A stretch of 64,000 nucleotides of DNA from Luteimonas sp. J29. GTDB lineage: Bacteria > Pseudomonadota > Gammaproteobacteria > Xanthomonadales > Xanthomonadaceae. This document shows positions 53,084 through 64,000 of this stretch, piece by piece. Position 1 is the stretch's first letter; each line of letters begins with the position of its first letter. The stretch lies in assembly GCF_000472505.1 (NCBI RefSeq), contig NZ_AWZR01000004.1, forward strand, positions 281,583 through 345,582, written 5' to 3'. The translations under genes and the position numbers were made by a program. Below the pieces are notes generated by a model. It ran no database searches. It saw only the letters and a list, made by a program, of their open reading frames with translations, and was not told the DNA's origin.

Positions 53084-53869
53084 CTACGGCCCGATGGACG
53101 ACAGCGGGCGCGACCCCAGCGTGCGCCGGTTGCGGCTGTCCCGTCGCAGCATGACCGTCTGCAGCGCGATCGCGACGGCCAGCGCCGCGGCGATCCAGGC
53201 CGAGACGTCCGCGCCCGCAAGTGCATGCCCGGACTGCCGCACGCAGACCGCGACCAGGCCCCACAGGACCGCGGCGACGAAGGCCAGGTTGCCGCGCATG
53301 CGATGGTTGAGCCCCAGCAGCACGGTCGCCGCCGCGGCCCACAGGCCCGCCGACCACGGCAGCTGGCGGTCGGCCGGCAGCAGTTCGTAGGCCACGATCA
53401 CCTGGGCGAGGTTGAGGAACGCCGCCAGCGTGAGCCAGCCCGCGTGCAGCGACAGCGGCGCCCAGGCCCAGCCCAGCGGACGCCCGCCGGCCAGGCGTTC
53501 GCGTGACAGCAGCAGCGCACAGCGCGCCAGGCACGCCGTCGCGCCGAAGATCACCGCCAGGCAGAGCCAGAACCACCCCTGCGAGAACAGCGGCATCCAC
53601 GCCGTGGTAAGGAGGAAGCCGGCCGCCGCCCAGGGCGCGACGCGGCCGAGGGTGGCGTCGCGCCTGCGCCAGCCCGTCGCCTGCCAGGCGGCGTAGGCCA
53701 GGTCGAGCAGGAACACCAGGCCCCAGATCGAGAACGCGTAACCGGCCGCGACCAGCAGCGTCGGATGGCGGGCGGACACGGTGCCGTTGTCGGGCCCGAA
53801 CGCCCCCGCGTTCGACAGCCATGCCACGAGCGGCATGGCGATGGCGGCGGGCAGGACGAGCAGGCGCAT
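53084..53869 (-). CDS. TspO/MBR-related tryptophan-rich membrane protein
   Basis: 261 residues with about seven membrane helices. Segments GYAFSIWGLVFLLDLAYAAWQ, WMPLFSQGWFWLCLAVIF and LAAFLNLAQVIVAYELLP resemble the extended TspO-like family (tryptophan-rich sensory proteins), which is longer than classical TspO (about 160 residues). Tetrapyrrole binding is known for true TspO but is only a guess here. It lies on the same strand as, and downstream of, a small membrane-protein gene. Confidence 0.75.
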   Translation of the reverse strand: MRLLVLPAAIAMPLVAWLSNAGAFGPDNGTVSARHPTLLVAAGYAFSIWGLVFLLDLAYAAWQATGWRRRDATLGRVAPWAAAGFLLTTAWMPLFSQGWFWLCLAVIFGATACLARCALLLSRERLAGGRPLGWAWAPLSLHAGWLTLAAFLNLAQVIVAYELLPADRQLPWSAGLWAAAATVLLGLNHRMRGNLAFVAAVLWGLVAVCVRQSGHALAGADVSAWIAAALAVAIALQTVMLRRDSRNRRTLGSRPLSSIGP

Positions 53870-53902
53870 GGCAATGACCGCAGGCGTGGCTGGACGTGTG
53901 GC

Positions 53903-54115
53903 TCAGGCCTCGCCGAAGCCGCGGCTGGAATGCGCGGCGGCGCGCGGCGGCGCCGAGACGTCGATGCGTTCGCCGGCGAGGATCGGATCGCCGTGCGGCG
54001 CGGTGCGGCCGCCGTCGTCCTCGAGCGGGCGCAGGCGGCCGGCCTGGTGGTGTTGCCAGGCGCGCCAGGCCACGACGCCCACGGCACCGATGGCGAGCAG
54101 CTTGAGGATCGACAT
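53903..54115 (-). CDS. Small single-TM protein
   Basis: 70 residues from ATG 54115, preceded by CAGGAGAACG. One N-terminal helix (MSILKLLAIGAVGVVAWRAW) is followed by a basic then polar tail. Not recognised. It lies 33 bp upstream of the TspO-like gene on the same strand, so the two are probably co-transcribed. Confidence 0.65.
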   Translation of the reverse strand: MSILKLLAIGAVGVVAWRAWQHHQAGRLRPLEDDGGRTAPHGDPILAGERIDVSAPPRAAAHSSRGFGEA

Positions 54116-54305
54116 CGCGTTCTCCTGTGGCGGGATCCGGCCGGCAGCATGGCGACGGCGCGGTGATACGGGCGTGACCGTGCAACGGCGCACGGTCGGG
54201 ATCGGACAATTGGGCTAGCATCGCGGCAGTCATGGGCACCCCGGGCCAGCGCCCGGCCCGCCGGAATCCGTGCGGCGCCCATGCAGGAGAAGGGGGGAGC
54301 AGGGA

Positions 54306-54704
54306 ATGGATGGCGAAGTCCACACCAGGCTGCGCCGCGAGGCGGGTGGACGTCTGTGCGCGCACGTCACCGGACGCAGCACGTTTGCCAATACCCTGGC
54401 GTACTGGCGCGCGATCGCCGATGCGCTGGAGCGGCAGCCGGCGCGCGAACTGCTGCTGATCGACGAACTGGTCGGGCAGGGGCTGGACGCCGACCAGTGG
54501 CGGCGGCTGGTGGGGGAAGTCGGGCCGCGGCTGGGCGCGCTGCGCATCGCCCACGTCAGGCCGCACGGGCTCGATACCGTCGAGTACTGCGTGCTGCAGG
54601 CGATCGATTCGGGCCTGCAGGCGCAGGTGTTCTCCGACCGCAAGAGCGCGAGCCTGTGGCTCAGTTACGGCGAGGGCGCCGGGACGGAGTCGCCGGCGCC
54701 CTGA
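54306..54704 (+). CDS. SpoIIAA/STAS-like hypothetical protein
   Basis: 132 residues from ATG 54306, preceded by GGGGGGAGCAGGGA. The pattern (VTGRSTFANTLAYW.., ELLLIDELVGQGLDADQW, RIAHVRPHGLDTVEY, VFSDRKSASLWLSYG) looks like the SpoIIAA-like alpha/beta fold found in single-domain proteins of unknown role. No membrane segment is seen. It is a single gene between two divergently and convergently placed neighbours. Confidence 0.65.
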   Translation: MDGEVHTRLRREAGGRLCAHVTGRSTFANTLAYWRAIADALERQPARELLLIDELVGQGLDADQWRRLVGEVGPRLGALRIAHVRPHGLDTVEYCVLQAIDSGLQAQVFSDRKSASLWLSYGEGAGTESPAP

Positions 54705-54758
54705 ATCGCGCTGCGGTGTGGCGGGGCGCGGCGTCGCGCGCCGCGCCGCGCCGCGCGG

Positions 54759-57029
54759 TTACTTGCCGGGCGACAGCGGGTTCGACCCGTTGCGACGCCG
54801 TGCCACCGAGCTCCCGCCGCCGTCGCCGCCCCCGCCCTGCTTCCAGTGGCGCAGCAGCTCGCGCAGCGCCTCGGGCTTGTTCTGCGAAGGCGCGTTGCCG
54901 GCCTGGTTGGCCGAGTTCTCGCCGTGGCAGCCGGTGCAGGTGCGGATCTCGCCCGGCTGCATCGTCACCCACACGCGCTCGCGCACGACCGCCTCGCCGC
55001 CGGGGTCGGTGGTCTGCCAGGTCAGCGCCTGGCTGGCCGGCACGAACGCGGCCGAGGACCCGTCGCGCGCGATCACCACGCTGCCCCTCGGCCCGCCCGG
55101 ATTGGCCGGGTTCGCGTCCACCGCCATCGGCTGCGCCAGCACCCGGCGGCCGCGCTTGTGCGCGTTGTAGGCCCGGACCTGGTTGCCCTGGAAGATCTGG
55201 AAGTGCGAGATCGAATACAGCTGGCCGGTGCCGTTGGTGGTCTTCACGCCGCCCGGGACCTGCAGGTTGAACGGCTGCTGGCGGTCGGTCCGGTCGCGGC
55301 TGGTCTGGTTGCGCACCACCACCAGCGCCAGGTTGCGCGCCTTCATCCATTCGCGCAGGGCGGCCTCGTTGACCTGCTCCTCGCCCAGCACCGCGCGTTC
55401 GGGGGCGGCAAGCTGTGCCGTGGGCGCTGGCGGGCGCTGGCGCGCAACCACTTCCACGGGGTCGAGTTCCCAGAGCAGGCCGTCGTACGACTGCGTGCTG
55501 CCGCTGCCGTTCCACCAGCGGACCGACTTGCGGATGCCCGGGGTCAGCGGATCCCCGGCGACGAAGCGGCCGCTGCTGTCCGTATCGAGCTGGTGCAGGC
55601 GCAGCTCGATGCCTCGCTGGAACTGCGAACTCGGCGTGTAGGCCGCGACGAACTGGCCGGAGGACAGCGGCAGCGGGTTGCGGAAGCGGCCGCTGCCGGC
55701 GGAGACCACGGTGATGGTCATCTTGTCCGCGGTCAGGTTCGGCGCACCGGTGATCCGCACGATCCGGCCCGAGGTGCCTTCGCCGAACTCGCGCGCGTGG
55801 ACGGCGTAGTAGATGCCCGGATTGCGCGGATCCTCGCGCACGTGGAACAGCCCCGAGTCGATGTTGATTTCGGTGCGGTTCGCGATCAGCGAGGTGTTGA
55901 CGGTATCCGCCAGGGCGCGGTCGCCGGCGAACGAGCGCTGCAGGTAATTGAACGACAGTTCGTGGCGGCCGATGTGGTTGAGGGTCAGCTCGTCGGTGCC
56001 GTCCTGGTTCATCTGCCAGGGCGTGAACAGGTTGTAGGTGAAGCCGTTGACCTGGCCGTAGGCGTTCGTGTTCGAGCGTTCGCGCGGCTCAGGGAAGGTT
56101 TCGGTATTGTCGGACGCCCGCGACGCATTGGCAGTCTCGCTCGCGTAGGTCACCGGCTCGAACTTGGAGTAGTTCTGCTGGTCGCGCTGCAGGTGGTCCC
56201 AGCGGGTGAAGATCACGCGGCCGTAGCTGTCGATGATCGGCGAGAACACGCCGCTGGGCGAATGATTGAGCACGCGCAGCTCGCCGGTGGCCGGATCGAG
56301 GCTGTAGATACCGGTGGTGGTCGGCGTGCTCTCGTACTCGTCCAGCTGCGGATACAGGTGCGACTGGCCGTTGCGCGGGCGGTCGGAGGTGAACAGGATC
56401 CGGTCGTCGCTCGCGTACAGCGGCGAGAGATTGTTGTAGCCGGTCGGCTGGTGCGGGACCTTGGTAATGCGCGCGGTCTCGCCCTTGCCCAGGCCGGTCA
56501 CCTCGTACAGCTGCCACTTGGAGTTGTCGGTGCCGTACACCGAGGTCGGCGCGCCGACCACCATGCTGAAGACCGCCTTGGTCCCGCTCCAGTGCACCGT
56601 CGGTTCACGCACGGCGATGGCATTCGCGGTCTGCTGGCCGTCCATCCCGTAGCCCGCCTCCCTGGTCAGGTTGCGCAGGGTGCCGTCGGGGTAGCGGATC
56701 ATCAGGTCGCCGCCGCGCGGAGCCAGGTCGACTTCCGGGAGGTGGTTGGCGAAGGTCGAGATGCGGCTGGAGAAGGGGTCGCCGGCGAGCGGCACCTGGG
56801 TCACGAACAGGATCGGGTTCTGCACGGTCACCGCCTTGGTCGTGGCGGCGGCGGTGGCGCGGGGAGCCTGGGCGGCGGGGATGGCGTCGGACGCCTCCCC
56901 GGCGGCCTTTTCCAGCTCGGCCTGGGAGGCCGGCAGCTGGGCGCCGCATGCGGACAGGAGCAGGGCGGCGATGAAAGCAAGGCCCGACCGGAATCCATTC
57001 CGGGCAGGGGAAGCGGGAACTGGGGTCAT
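54759..57029 (-). CDS. Lipoprotein with propeller-type repeats and a C-terminal c-type haem motif (HzsA-related layout)
   Basis: 756 residues. The lipoprotein signal ends LLSAC (Cys about 28). The large central part has TolB/propeller-like strands such as LLFTSDRPRNGQSHLY and GVFSPIIDSYGRVIFTRWDHLQ. Near the C-terminus a single haem site CTGCH lies in EIRTCTGCHGENSANQAG, followed by a Gly-rich tail. This layout recalls proteins annotated as hydrazine-synthase-alpha-subunit-like in non-anammox bacteria; hydrazine chemistry is not implied. It is probably a periplasmic or outer-membrane-facing redox lipoprotein. It is preceded by a 281-bp AT-richer region with direct repeats. Confidence 0.8.
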   Translation of the reverse strand: MTPVPASPARNGFRSGLAFIAALLLSACGAQLPASQAELEKAAGEASDAIPAAQAPRATAAATTKAVTVQNPILFVTQVPLAGDPFSSRISTFANHLPEVDLAPRGGDLMIRYPDGTLRNLTREAGYGMDGQQTANAIAVREPTVHWSGTKAVFSMVVGAPTSVYGTDNSKWQLYEVTGLGKGETARITKVPHQPTGYNNLSPLYASDDRILFTSDRPRNGQSHLYPQLDEYESTPTTTGIYSLDPATGELRVLNHSPSGVFSPIIDSYGRVIFTRWDHLQRDQQNYSKFEPVTYASETANASRASDNTETFPEPRERSNTNAYGQVNGFTYNLFTPWQMNQDGTDELTLNHIGRHELSFNYLQRSFAGDRALADTVNTSLIANRTEINIDSGLFHVREDPRNPGIYYAVHAREFGEGTSGRIVRITGAPNLTADKMTITVVSAGSGRFRNPLPLSSGQFVAAYTPSSQFQRGIELRLHQLDTDSSGRFVAGDPLTPGIRKSVRWWNGSGSTQSYDGLLWELDPVEVVARQRPPAPTAQLAAPERAVLGEEQVNEAALREWMKARNLALVVVRNQTSRDRTDRQQPFNLQVPGGVKTTNGTGQLYSISHFQIFQGNQVRAYNAHKRGRRVLAQPMAVDANPANPGGPRGSVVIARDGSSAAFVPASQALTWQTTDPGGEAVVRERVWVTMQPGEIRTCTGCHGENSANQAGNAPSQNKPEALRELLRHWKQGGGGDGGGSSVARRRNGSNPLSPGK

Positions 57030-57230
57030 GGACAGGGGCTACCGGGGGATGGTGTCGGAACAGGGACAGGAGTCCGGCCACGGGACAGGGCTGGCCCCGC
57101 CACCCGAGAGTCGGCGTCCTGGACGTCTTTTTTCCTTGGATCCCCCGGCGAGGATTCTTGATCGCGCCGAGGTAACTGCAAGCTGAATCGCCCGTTTTGG
57201 TGCCCGGTTCATCCGTCGGACAGTGATGCG

Positions 57231-57284
57231 GTCCACAAAAAACCGCTTGCAATGCGCGAAAAACCGCTGGTTTGGTCTGTGGAC
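57231..57284. promoter_or_regulatory. Operator-like repeats upstream of the haem lipoprotein gene
   Basis: Direct repeat AAAAACCGCT at 57238-57247 and 57259-57268 (21 bases apart, two helical turns), enclosed by the inverted pair GTCCAC (57231) and GTGGAC (57279). The stretch is AT-rich against a GC-rich background and lies 200 bases before the start. Confidence 0.4.
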
Positions 57285-57310
57285 GATCGCATCCGCGTCA
57301 TCACGCGGTC

Positions 57311-57949
57311 TTAATGTTCTCGTCGCGTTGCGGCGTTGCGCGCGCGCGATTGCGCAGGCGCCAGCCATGCCACGCTGCCCAGCCAGGCGACGATCATCGC
57401 GACCACCGTCTTCTGGGCGAGGCCACGCGGCAGGTCCCGCCACGCGGCCAGCACCCACACCGCCGCGAAGCAGGCCAGGGCCCAGGGCAGCAGCCAGCGC
57501 GCGGCCGCCCGCCAGCGTGGGTCCAGGCGCAGCCGCAGGGCCTGCAGGACCAGTCCGGTCGTGGCGAACAGGAACGCGCCCTGGGCGCTGATGCCGTGGA
57601 CCAGCCCCTCCAGCGTGCGCTCGCCGCCGGGCGGGTCGGTGTGCGCGAACGCGGTCACGCACAGCGACGCGCCGGCGAGGCAGAACGCCAGCAGCGGCGC
57701 CGCGCTGCGCGCCGTCGCCGGCAGCGCGCGGTACACGCCCCAGGCCAGCGCCAGCATCGACAGGGCCAGGGCGACGTAGGCCGCCTGCAGCACGCCGCCC
57801 CAGGGGCCGACCAGGTAGAAGCTCAGCGGGTGCCGGACCGGGTCGAGGTCGGGGCGCAGCAGGTGCAGGCCCACGGCCGTGGCGAGGAAGAGGCCGATCC
57901 CCGCCAGTGTCAAGCGGGACCAGGGCGTCGGGGGCGGCGGAACGGGCAT
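57311..57949 (-). CDS. DUF998 membrane protein
   Basis: 212 residues with six membrane helices. RHPLSFYLVGPWGGVLQAAYVALALSM-type sequence and FAHTDPPGGERT after the third helix are typical of DUF998, a family without established function. It lies upstream of the haem-lipoprotein gene's promoter region, on the minus strand, and is divergent from the ferric-reductase-like gene with about 115 bp between starts. Confidence 0.82.
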   Translation of the reverse strand: MPVPPPPTPWSRLTLAGIGLFLATAVGLHLLRPDLDPVRHPLSFYLVGPWGGVLQAAYVALALSMLALAWGVYRALPATARSAAPLLAFCLAGASLCVTAFAHTDPPGGERTLEGLVHGISAQGAFLFATTGLVLQALRLRLDPRWRAAARWLLPWALACFAAVWVLAAWRDLPRGLAQKTVVAMIVAWLGSVAWLAPAQSRARNAATRREH

Positions 57950-58064
57950 GGGCGTCGGTCGGACCAGCGGCGTGGCGGGGCGGCCAGACTAGCGGCTCCG
58001 CCGCCGGCGTCGCACCCGCGGCGTTGATCCGGATCATGGCGGCGCCGGCAGGCGCGGGACGAGG

Positions 58065-59363
58065 ATGCGCGCGTCCGTCCCGCCCGGTGGAGGCGTCGTG
58101 CGACTTGGTCCGCTGTCCCTGATCGTGCCCGTGGCCCTCGCGGGATTCGTGCTCGCCGCCTCGACGGTGCCTGCGGACGGCTGGCCGACCACCGCGCTGC
58201 TCAGTCTGGGCTCGGGCATGGTCGCGGTGTCGCTGATGGCGCTGGCCGCGGTGCTGGGCGCGCGCTGGAAGCCGGTCGAGTCGCTGTTCGGCGGGCTCGA
58301 CCGCGTGTACGAGACCCACAAGTGGCTGGGCGTGTGGGCCCTGGTCTTCGCTTCGGTGCACCTGCTGTTCAAGGCGGGCGCACCGGGCTGGGAGGTCGCG
58401 CCCATCGTGCAGCTGCCCGGGCCGGCGACGCGGTTCGTGCGCCAGGCGGCATTCGTGGCGCTGATGGTGATCGTGCTGCTGGCGCTCGACCGGAAGATCC
58501 CGTACCGCACCTGGCGCTGGTGGCACAAGCTGTCCGGGCCGCTGTTCCTGGTGGTGGTCGCGCACTGGCTCAGCATCAAGTCGCCGGTGGCGCTGGCCAG
58601 CCCGGCCGGCGGCTGGCTGGCGGGGCTGTCAGGCCTGGCGGTGGTGGCTGCGGCCTGGAAGCTGTTGCTGTACCCGGCGCTGTCGCGGCATGCCACGTAC
58701 CGGCTGCTCGCCGTGGCCTCGAGCGGGACCGCCGTGTACCTGCGGCTCGCGCCGGAGCGGCGGCCGCTCCCGTTCCGGCCCGGCCAGTTCGCGTTCCTGT
58801 CGTTCGAGCACGAGGGACTGCGCGAGCCGCATCCGTTCACCATCGCCAGCGCCCAGCAGTCCGACGGCAGCATCGCGTTCATGGTGCGCGCCTCGGGCGA
58901 CTACACCGCACGGCTGGTCGCCGAGGCGCGCCCCGGCCTGGTGGCCCGGGTGTACGCGCCGTTCGGCCGCTTCACGCGCGCACCGGAGGACGGGACGGAC
59001 ATCTGGATCGCCGGCGGGGTCGGGGTGACGCCCTTCCTCGCCTGGCTCCAGGATCCCGACGCGCGTGGGCTCGAGCGGGTGACCTTCTTCCACTTCTTCA
59101 CCCCCGGCCGCGAACTCCCGGCGGGCGTCGACCTGCCCGGGCTGGCGCGCAGCCGCGGCGTCGAACTGGTCGAGGTGGCGGGCGGACCGGGCGACACCCG
59201 TTTCCGCCACCGGTTCGCGCAGCTGGTGGCGAACGCGGGTCCGGCGGGGGTCCGGGTCCGGTTCTGCGGGCCGAGGGGGCTGCTGGGCGCGGTGCGCGCC
59301 GTGATGCGCGAGTCGGGCGTGCCGGAGAACCGGCTCCAGCACGAACTGTTCGAGTTCCGTTGA
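58065..59363 (+). CDS. Ferric-reductase-like membrane flavoprotein (FRE/NOX family)
   Basis: 432 residues. Six membrane helices (about 15-200) carry histidine pairs in THKWLGVW..SVHLLF and WHKLSGPLFLVVVAHWL that can hold two b haems. A FAD-binding domain follows (RPGQFAFLSF, EPHPFTIAS) and then an NAD(P) domain (GGVGVTPFLAWL, FCGPRGLLG). The family moves electrons from NAD(P)H across the membrane to metal or oxygen. A GTG at 58095 is an alternative start. A hairpin follows the stop. Confidence 0.88.
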   Translation: MRASVPPGGGVVRLGPLSLIVPVALAGFVLAASTVPADGWPTTALLSLGSGMVAVSLMALAAVLGARWKPVESLFGGLDRVYETHKWLGVWALVFASVHLLFKAGAPGWEVAPIVQLPGPATRFVRQAAFVALMVIVLLALDRKIPYRTWRWWHKLSGPLFLVVVAHWLSIKSPVALASPAGGWLAGLSGLAVVAAAWKLLLYPALSRHATYRLLAVASSGTAVYLRLAPERRPLPFRPGQFAFLSFEHEGLREPHPFTIASAQQSDGSIAFMVRASGDYTARLVAEARPGLVARVYAPFGRFTRAPEDGTDIWIAGGVGVTPFLAWLQDPDARGLERVTFFHFFTPGRELPAGVDLPGLARSRGVELVEVAGGPGDTRFRHRFAQLVANAGPAGVRVRFCGPRGLLGAVRAVMRESGVPENRLQHELFEFR

Positions 59364-59388
59364 GCGCGTCGCCGGGCCCGGACAGCGG

Positions 59389-59410
59389 GAACCCGCCTTC
59401 CGGCGGGTTC
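59389..59410. terminator. Hairpin between the flavoprotein gene and tRNA-Met
   Basis: GAACCCGCC-TTCC-GGCGGGTTC, perfect 9-bp stem, 25 bases after the stop of the ferric-reductase-like gene and downstream of the convergent tRNA. No long T-run on either strand, so it may act as a bidirectional, imperfect terminator. Confidence 0.55.
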
Positions 59411-59450
59411 TTGCGGGGATCCTGGCAAGATCCTGATTCCGCGAGGAATC

Positions 59451-59527
59451 TGGTGGCTATGGGTGGACTCGAACCACCGACCCCAGCATTATGAGTGCTG
59501 TGCTCTAACCGGCTGAGCTACATAGCC
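59451..59527 (-). tRNA. tRNA-Met (CAT), elongator type
   Basis: 77 bases with all arms: acceptor GGCTATG/CATAGCC, D arm GCTC..GAGC, anticodon arm CAGCA-CTCATAA-TGCTG with CAT, T arm GGTGG-TTCGAGT-CCACC and encoded CCA. The body matches elongator tRNA-Met (GAGCACA.CACTCATAATG.TGGGGTC) better than tRNA-Ile2, but CAT anticodons can be lysidine-modified; a tRNAscan covariance score would settle it. Confidence 0.95.
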
Positions 59528-59676
59528 AGGTCGGTCGCGCGCGCATGGCGGCGAGCCGGCTATTGTCGGCACGAGCCCCCCTCGCGTCAACGCCGGCCGC
59601 GGCGCGCGCGACCGGGTTGGCACTTTGCGCGCGGCCGTGGCAGAGTCGGACGCAGTGCATTTCTGGAGTCCGCATC

Positions 59677-60267
59677 GTGATCGATCCGGACGGATACCGC
59701 CCCAACGTGGGCATCGTGCTGATGCATCCGGACGGACGCGTGTTCTGGGCGCGACGGGTGCGCCGCGACGGCTGGCAGTTCCCGCAGGGCGGGATGAACA
59801 GCGACGAGACGCCGCTCGAGGCGATGTACCGCGAGCTGCGCGAGGAAACCGGCCTGCTGCCCGAACACGTGGCCGTGCTCGGCGTGACCCCGGGCTGGCT
59901 GCGCTACCGGCTGCCGCGCAACGCCATCCGCCGCAACGACAAGGTGGTGTGCATCGGCCAGAAGCAGGTCTGGTACCTGCTCCAGTTCACCGGCCAGGAA
60001 AGCGACCTGCGCCTCGACCTCACCCCCAAGCCGGAGTTCGACCACTGGCGCTGGGTGGACTTCTGGTATCCGGTGAACCACGTGGTGACGTTCAAGCGTG
60101 GCGTCTACGCCAGTGCGCTGCGGCACCTGGCGCCGTTCGCGCGCCAGATCGCCGGTCCGCAGGCGATCCCGGCGGCCAGCGCCGAACTGCTCGAGCGCGG
60201 CCACCGGCGCCGACGCCGGGGCGGGAGCGGGCGGCGCCCGTCGCCTGCCCGCGACCAGGCCGAGTGA
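59677..60267 (+). CDS. rppH: RNA pyrophosphohydrolase RppH (Nudix)
   Basis: 196 residues from GTG 59677 ([14 protein letters not shown], the family start). It removes pyrophosphate from 5' ends of transcripts, starting RNA decay. The Nudix box is complete: [23 protein letters not shown]. The segments WQFPQGG and [14 protein letters not shown] follow family order. The C-terminal 35 residues form an Arg-rich tail longer than in E. coli, which may bind RNA or RNase E. Confidence 0.95.
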   Translation: MIDPDGYRPNVGIVLMHPDGRVFWARRVRRDGWQFPQGGMNSDETPLEAMYRELREETGLLPEHVAVLGVTPGWLRYRLPRNAIRRNDKVVCIGQKQVWYLLQFTGQESDLRLDLTPKPEFDHWRWVDFWYPVNHVVTFKRGVYASALRHLAPFARQIAGPQAIPAASAELLERGHRRRRRGGSGRRPSPARDQAE

Positions 60268-60359
60268 ACGCCTGAACCGGCTGAACGCCGCAAGTCGTTG
60301 ATCCACAAGCCCGACCCGTCCCGCACGGCCCGACCGGCCGAATGGGACAAAAGGTCTTG

Positions 60360-60391
60360 TTGACACTCATTCTCATGTTGTGGCGCAATAG
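60360..60391 (+). promoter_or_regulatory. bfd promoter with Fur-box-like sequence
   Basis: A consensus -35 TTGACA (60360-60365) is followed by CTCATTCTCAT, the core of a Fur-type site (ATGAGAATGAG on the other strand), and a weak -10 (CAATAG). The position fits iron repression of bfd, as is known in other bacteria. Confidence 0.5.
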
Positions 60392-60419
60392 CCGCCCGCA
60401 CCGAGACCGGACCCGCCCC

Positions 60420-60629
60420 TTGTACGTCTGCATCTGCAACGGGATCACCGACCACGACATCCGTGCTGCCGCCGAGGCAGGCTGCGGGTCGTTGTCCGAA
60501 CTGACCATGCGCACCGGCGTCGGTGCCTGCTGCGGCACCTGCATGGAGACCGCCGGCGCCCTGCTCGAGGCCTACCGGCCGGCCGCCGCCGGCGTGGTCG
60601 CGCTTCCGGTCCTCCAGCGCGCCGCCTGA
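60420..60629 (+). CDS. bfd: Bacterioferritin-associated ferredoxin, probable TTG start
   Basis: 69 residues if started at TTG 60420, giving MYVCICNGITD as in Bfd. The four [2Fe-2S] cysteines are in the pattern CxC .. CCGTC (GACCGTC-type context). Bfd reduces the core of bacterioferritin to release iron. An upstream ATG at 60375 would add a basic extension and lies before the likely transcription start, so TTG is preferred. It is followed after 121 bp by bfr. Confidence 0.88.
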   Translation: MYVCICNGITDHDIRAAAEAGCGSLSELTMRTGVGACCGTCMETAGALLEAYRPAAAGVVALPVLQRAA

Positions 60630-60711
60630 TCCTGCGTCCCGTTCCGGGCCTCCCCGGGCGCGGATACAAATGCACCCGATTCGTGTTCCGCCATGTCCAC
60701 GGGCGTGGCGC

Positions 60712-60717
60712 TAGAGT
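60712..60717 (+). promoter_or_regulatory. Candidate -10 (CTAGAGT) of bfr
   Basis: TAGAGT preceded by C, 34 bases before the bfr ATG; a variant of the CTAGAAT element seen at four other genes here. Confidence 0.35.
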
Positions 60718-60750
60718 GGTGCGTCCCCGTTCCACGCACGGAGCCAGGCC

Positions 60751-61221
60751 ATGAAGGGCGACGCCGAGGTCATCCGCTATCTCAACAAGGCGCTCTACAA
60801 CGAGCTGACCGCGATCAACCAGTACTTCCTGCACGCCAAGATGCTGAAGAACTGGGGCCTGGAGGAGCTGGCCAAGCACGAATACGAGGAATCGATCGAC
60901 GAGATGAAGCACGCGGACATGCTGTCCGAGCGCATCCTGTTCCTCGAGGGACTGCCCAACTTCCAGGCCCTGGGCAAGCTGAAGATCGGCGAGGACCCGG
61001 TCGAGATCCTGCGTTGCGACCTGGCCCTGGAGCTCGAAGGCATCCCGCCGTTGCGCGAGGCGATCGCGCACTGCGAATCGGTCGGCGACTACGTCAGCCG
61101 CAAGCTCTTCGCCGACATCCTCGAGAACGAGGAAGAGCACGTGGACTGGCTGGAGACCCAGCTCGACCTGGTCGAACGCATCGGCGTGCAGAACTACCTG
61201 CAGAGCAAGCTCGACGACTGA
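60751..61221 (+). CDS. bfr: Bacterioferritin
   Basis: 156 residues. All diiron ligands are at canonical positions: Glu18, Glu51, His54, Glu94, Glu127 and His130. The haem-ligand Met52 is present, so this is a haem-binding bacterioferritin that stores ferric iron in a 24-mer. Neighbouring bfd supplies electrons for release. The separate -10 suggests that bfr and bfd can be regulated in opposite directions by iron. Confidence 0.96.
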   Translation: MKGDAEVIRYLNKALYNELTAINQYFLHAKMLKNWGLEELAKHEYEESIDEMKHADMLSERILFLEGLPNFQALGKLKIGEDPVEILRCDLALELEGIPPLREAIAHCESVGDYVSRKLFADILENEEEHVDWLETQLDLVERIGVQNYLQSKLDD

Positions 61222-61257
61222 GCCGCGACGCGCCCGCGCACGCGGGCGCGCCCCGGC

Positions 61258-64000
<2,743 letters not shown>

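Noticed and set aside
54759..57029. A hydrazine synthase subunit
   Set aside because: Only the layout is similar; a single haem motif and a gammaproteobacterial context do not support hydrazine chemistry.
59451..59527. tRNA-Ile2 (lysidine-modified CAT)
   Set aside because: The anticodon arm and variable loop fit elongator tRNA-Met better, though this was judged by eye.

Overview
The window is a very GC-rich gammaproteobacterial chromosome segment. It most likely comes from the Xanthomonadaceae/Lysobacteraceae (Xanthomonas, Lysobacter or Luteimonas-like). I infer this from the gene content: engB divergent from cytochrome c4, gshA of the plant/alphaproteobacterial type, a frmRAB formaldehyde operon, single-gene ppc, dctA next to maeB, an isolated aceE and a bfd-bfr pair. 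Abundant GTG starts, many four-base start/stop overlaps and short intergenic inverted repeats fit as well. No database search was possible, so the taxonomic call is an inference.

Layout. 1-7 kb: truncated cytochrome c4, engB, a secreted protein, a VIT/CCC1-type metal transporter, a periplasmic GH13 amylase, gshA and a lipoprotein. 7.2-15.8 kb: ppc, the frmR-frmA-frmB glutathione-dependent formaldehyde detoxification operon behind a recognisable FrmR operator, a soluble chemoreceptor with its sensor domain at the C-terminus, a secreted protein and a PP-loop enzyme. 15.9-24 kb: a frameshifted ThuA/discoidin gene, an AraC regulator, a DegV protein, a coupled pair of amidohydrolases (one lacking its metal motif), AMP nucleosidase and a DUF924 protein. 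24-29 kb: a glutaredoxin/A-type/rhodanese fusion, a polysaccharide deacetylase and a tightly overlapping alaA - SGNH hydrolase - methyltransferase operon. 28.7-41.4 kb: core metabolism and signalling (rsgA, a DUF1704 peptidase-like protein, dctA, maeB, a histidine kinase with two response regulators, aceE).

41.4-45.4 kb is an accessory island. It begins with a 5'-truncated tRNA-Glu and its terminator. It carries a lower-GC operon of a Panacea-domain protein and a two-helix membrane protein (a candidate toxin-antitoxin or abortive-infection pair), the 3' remnant of a phage virion gene, and a modification-dependent-type SRA-HNH endonuclease. No integrase was found. 45.6-51 kb is partly decayed: an alcohol dehydrogenase and a SnoaL-like protein are intact, but an S41-peptidase fragment is joined to a truncated cytochrome c and an OmpA-like gene carries a frameshift. 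An intact operon follows, encoding a DUF2167 protein, a membrane protein and a membrane-anchored J-protein.

51-64 kb: lactate dehydrogenase lldD, an SDR, a TspO-like membrane protein, a haem-bearing propeller lipoprotein, a DUF998 protein, a ferric-reductase-like flavoprotein, tRNA-Met(CAT), rppH, bfd, bfr and the C-terminal part of a large hybrid histidine kinase that runs off the right edge. The candidate undescribed system is the Panacea/two-TM operon and its defence-type neighbours.
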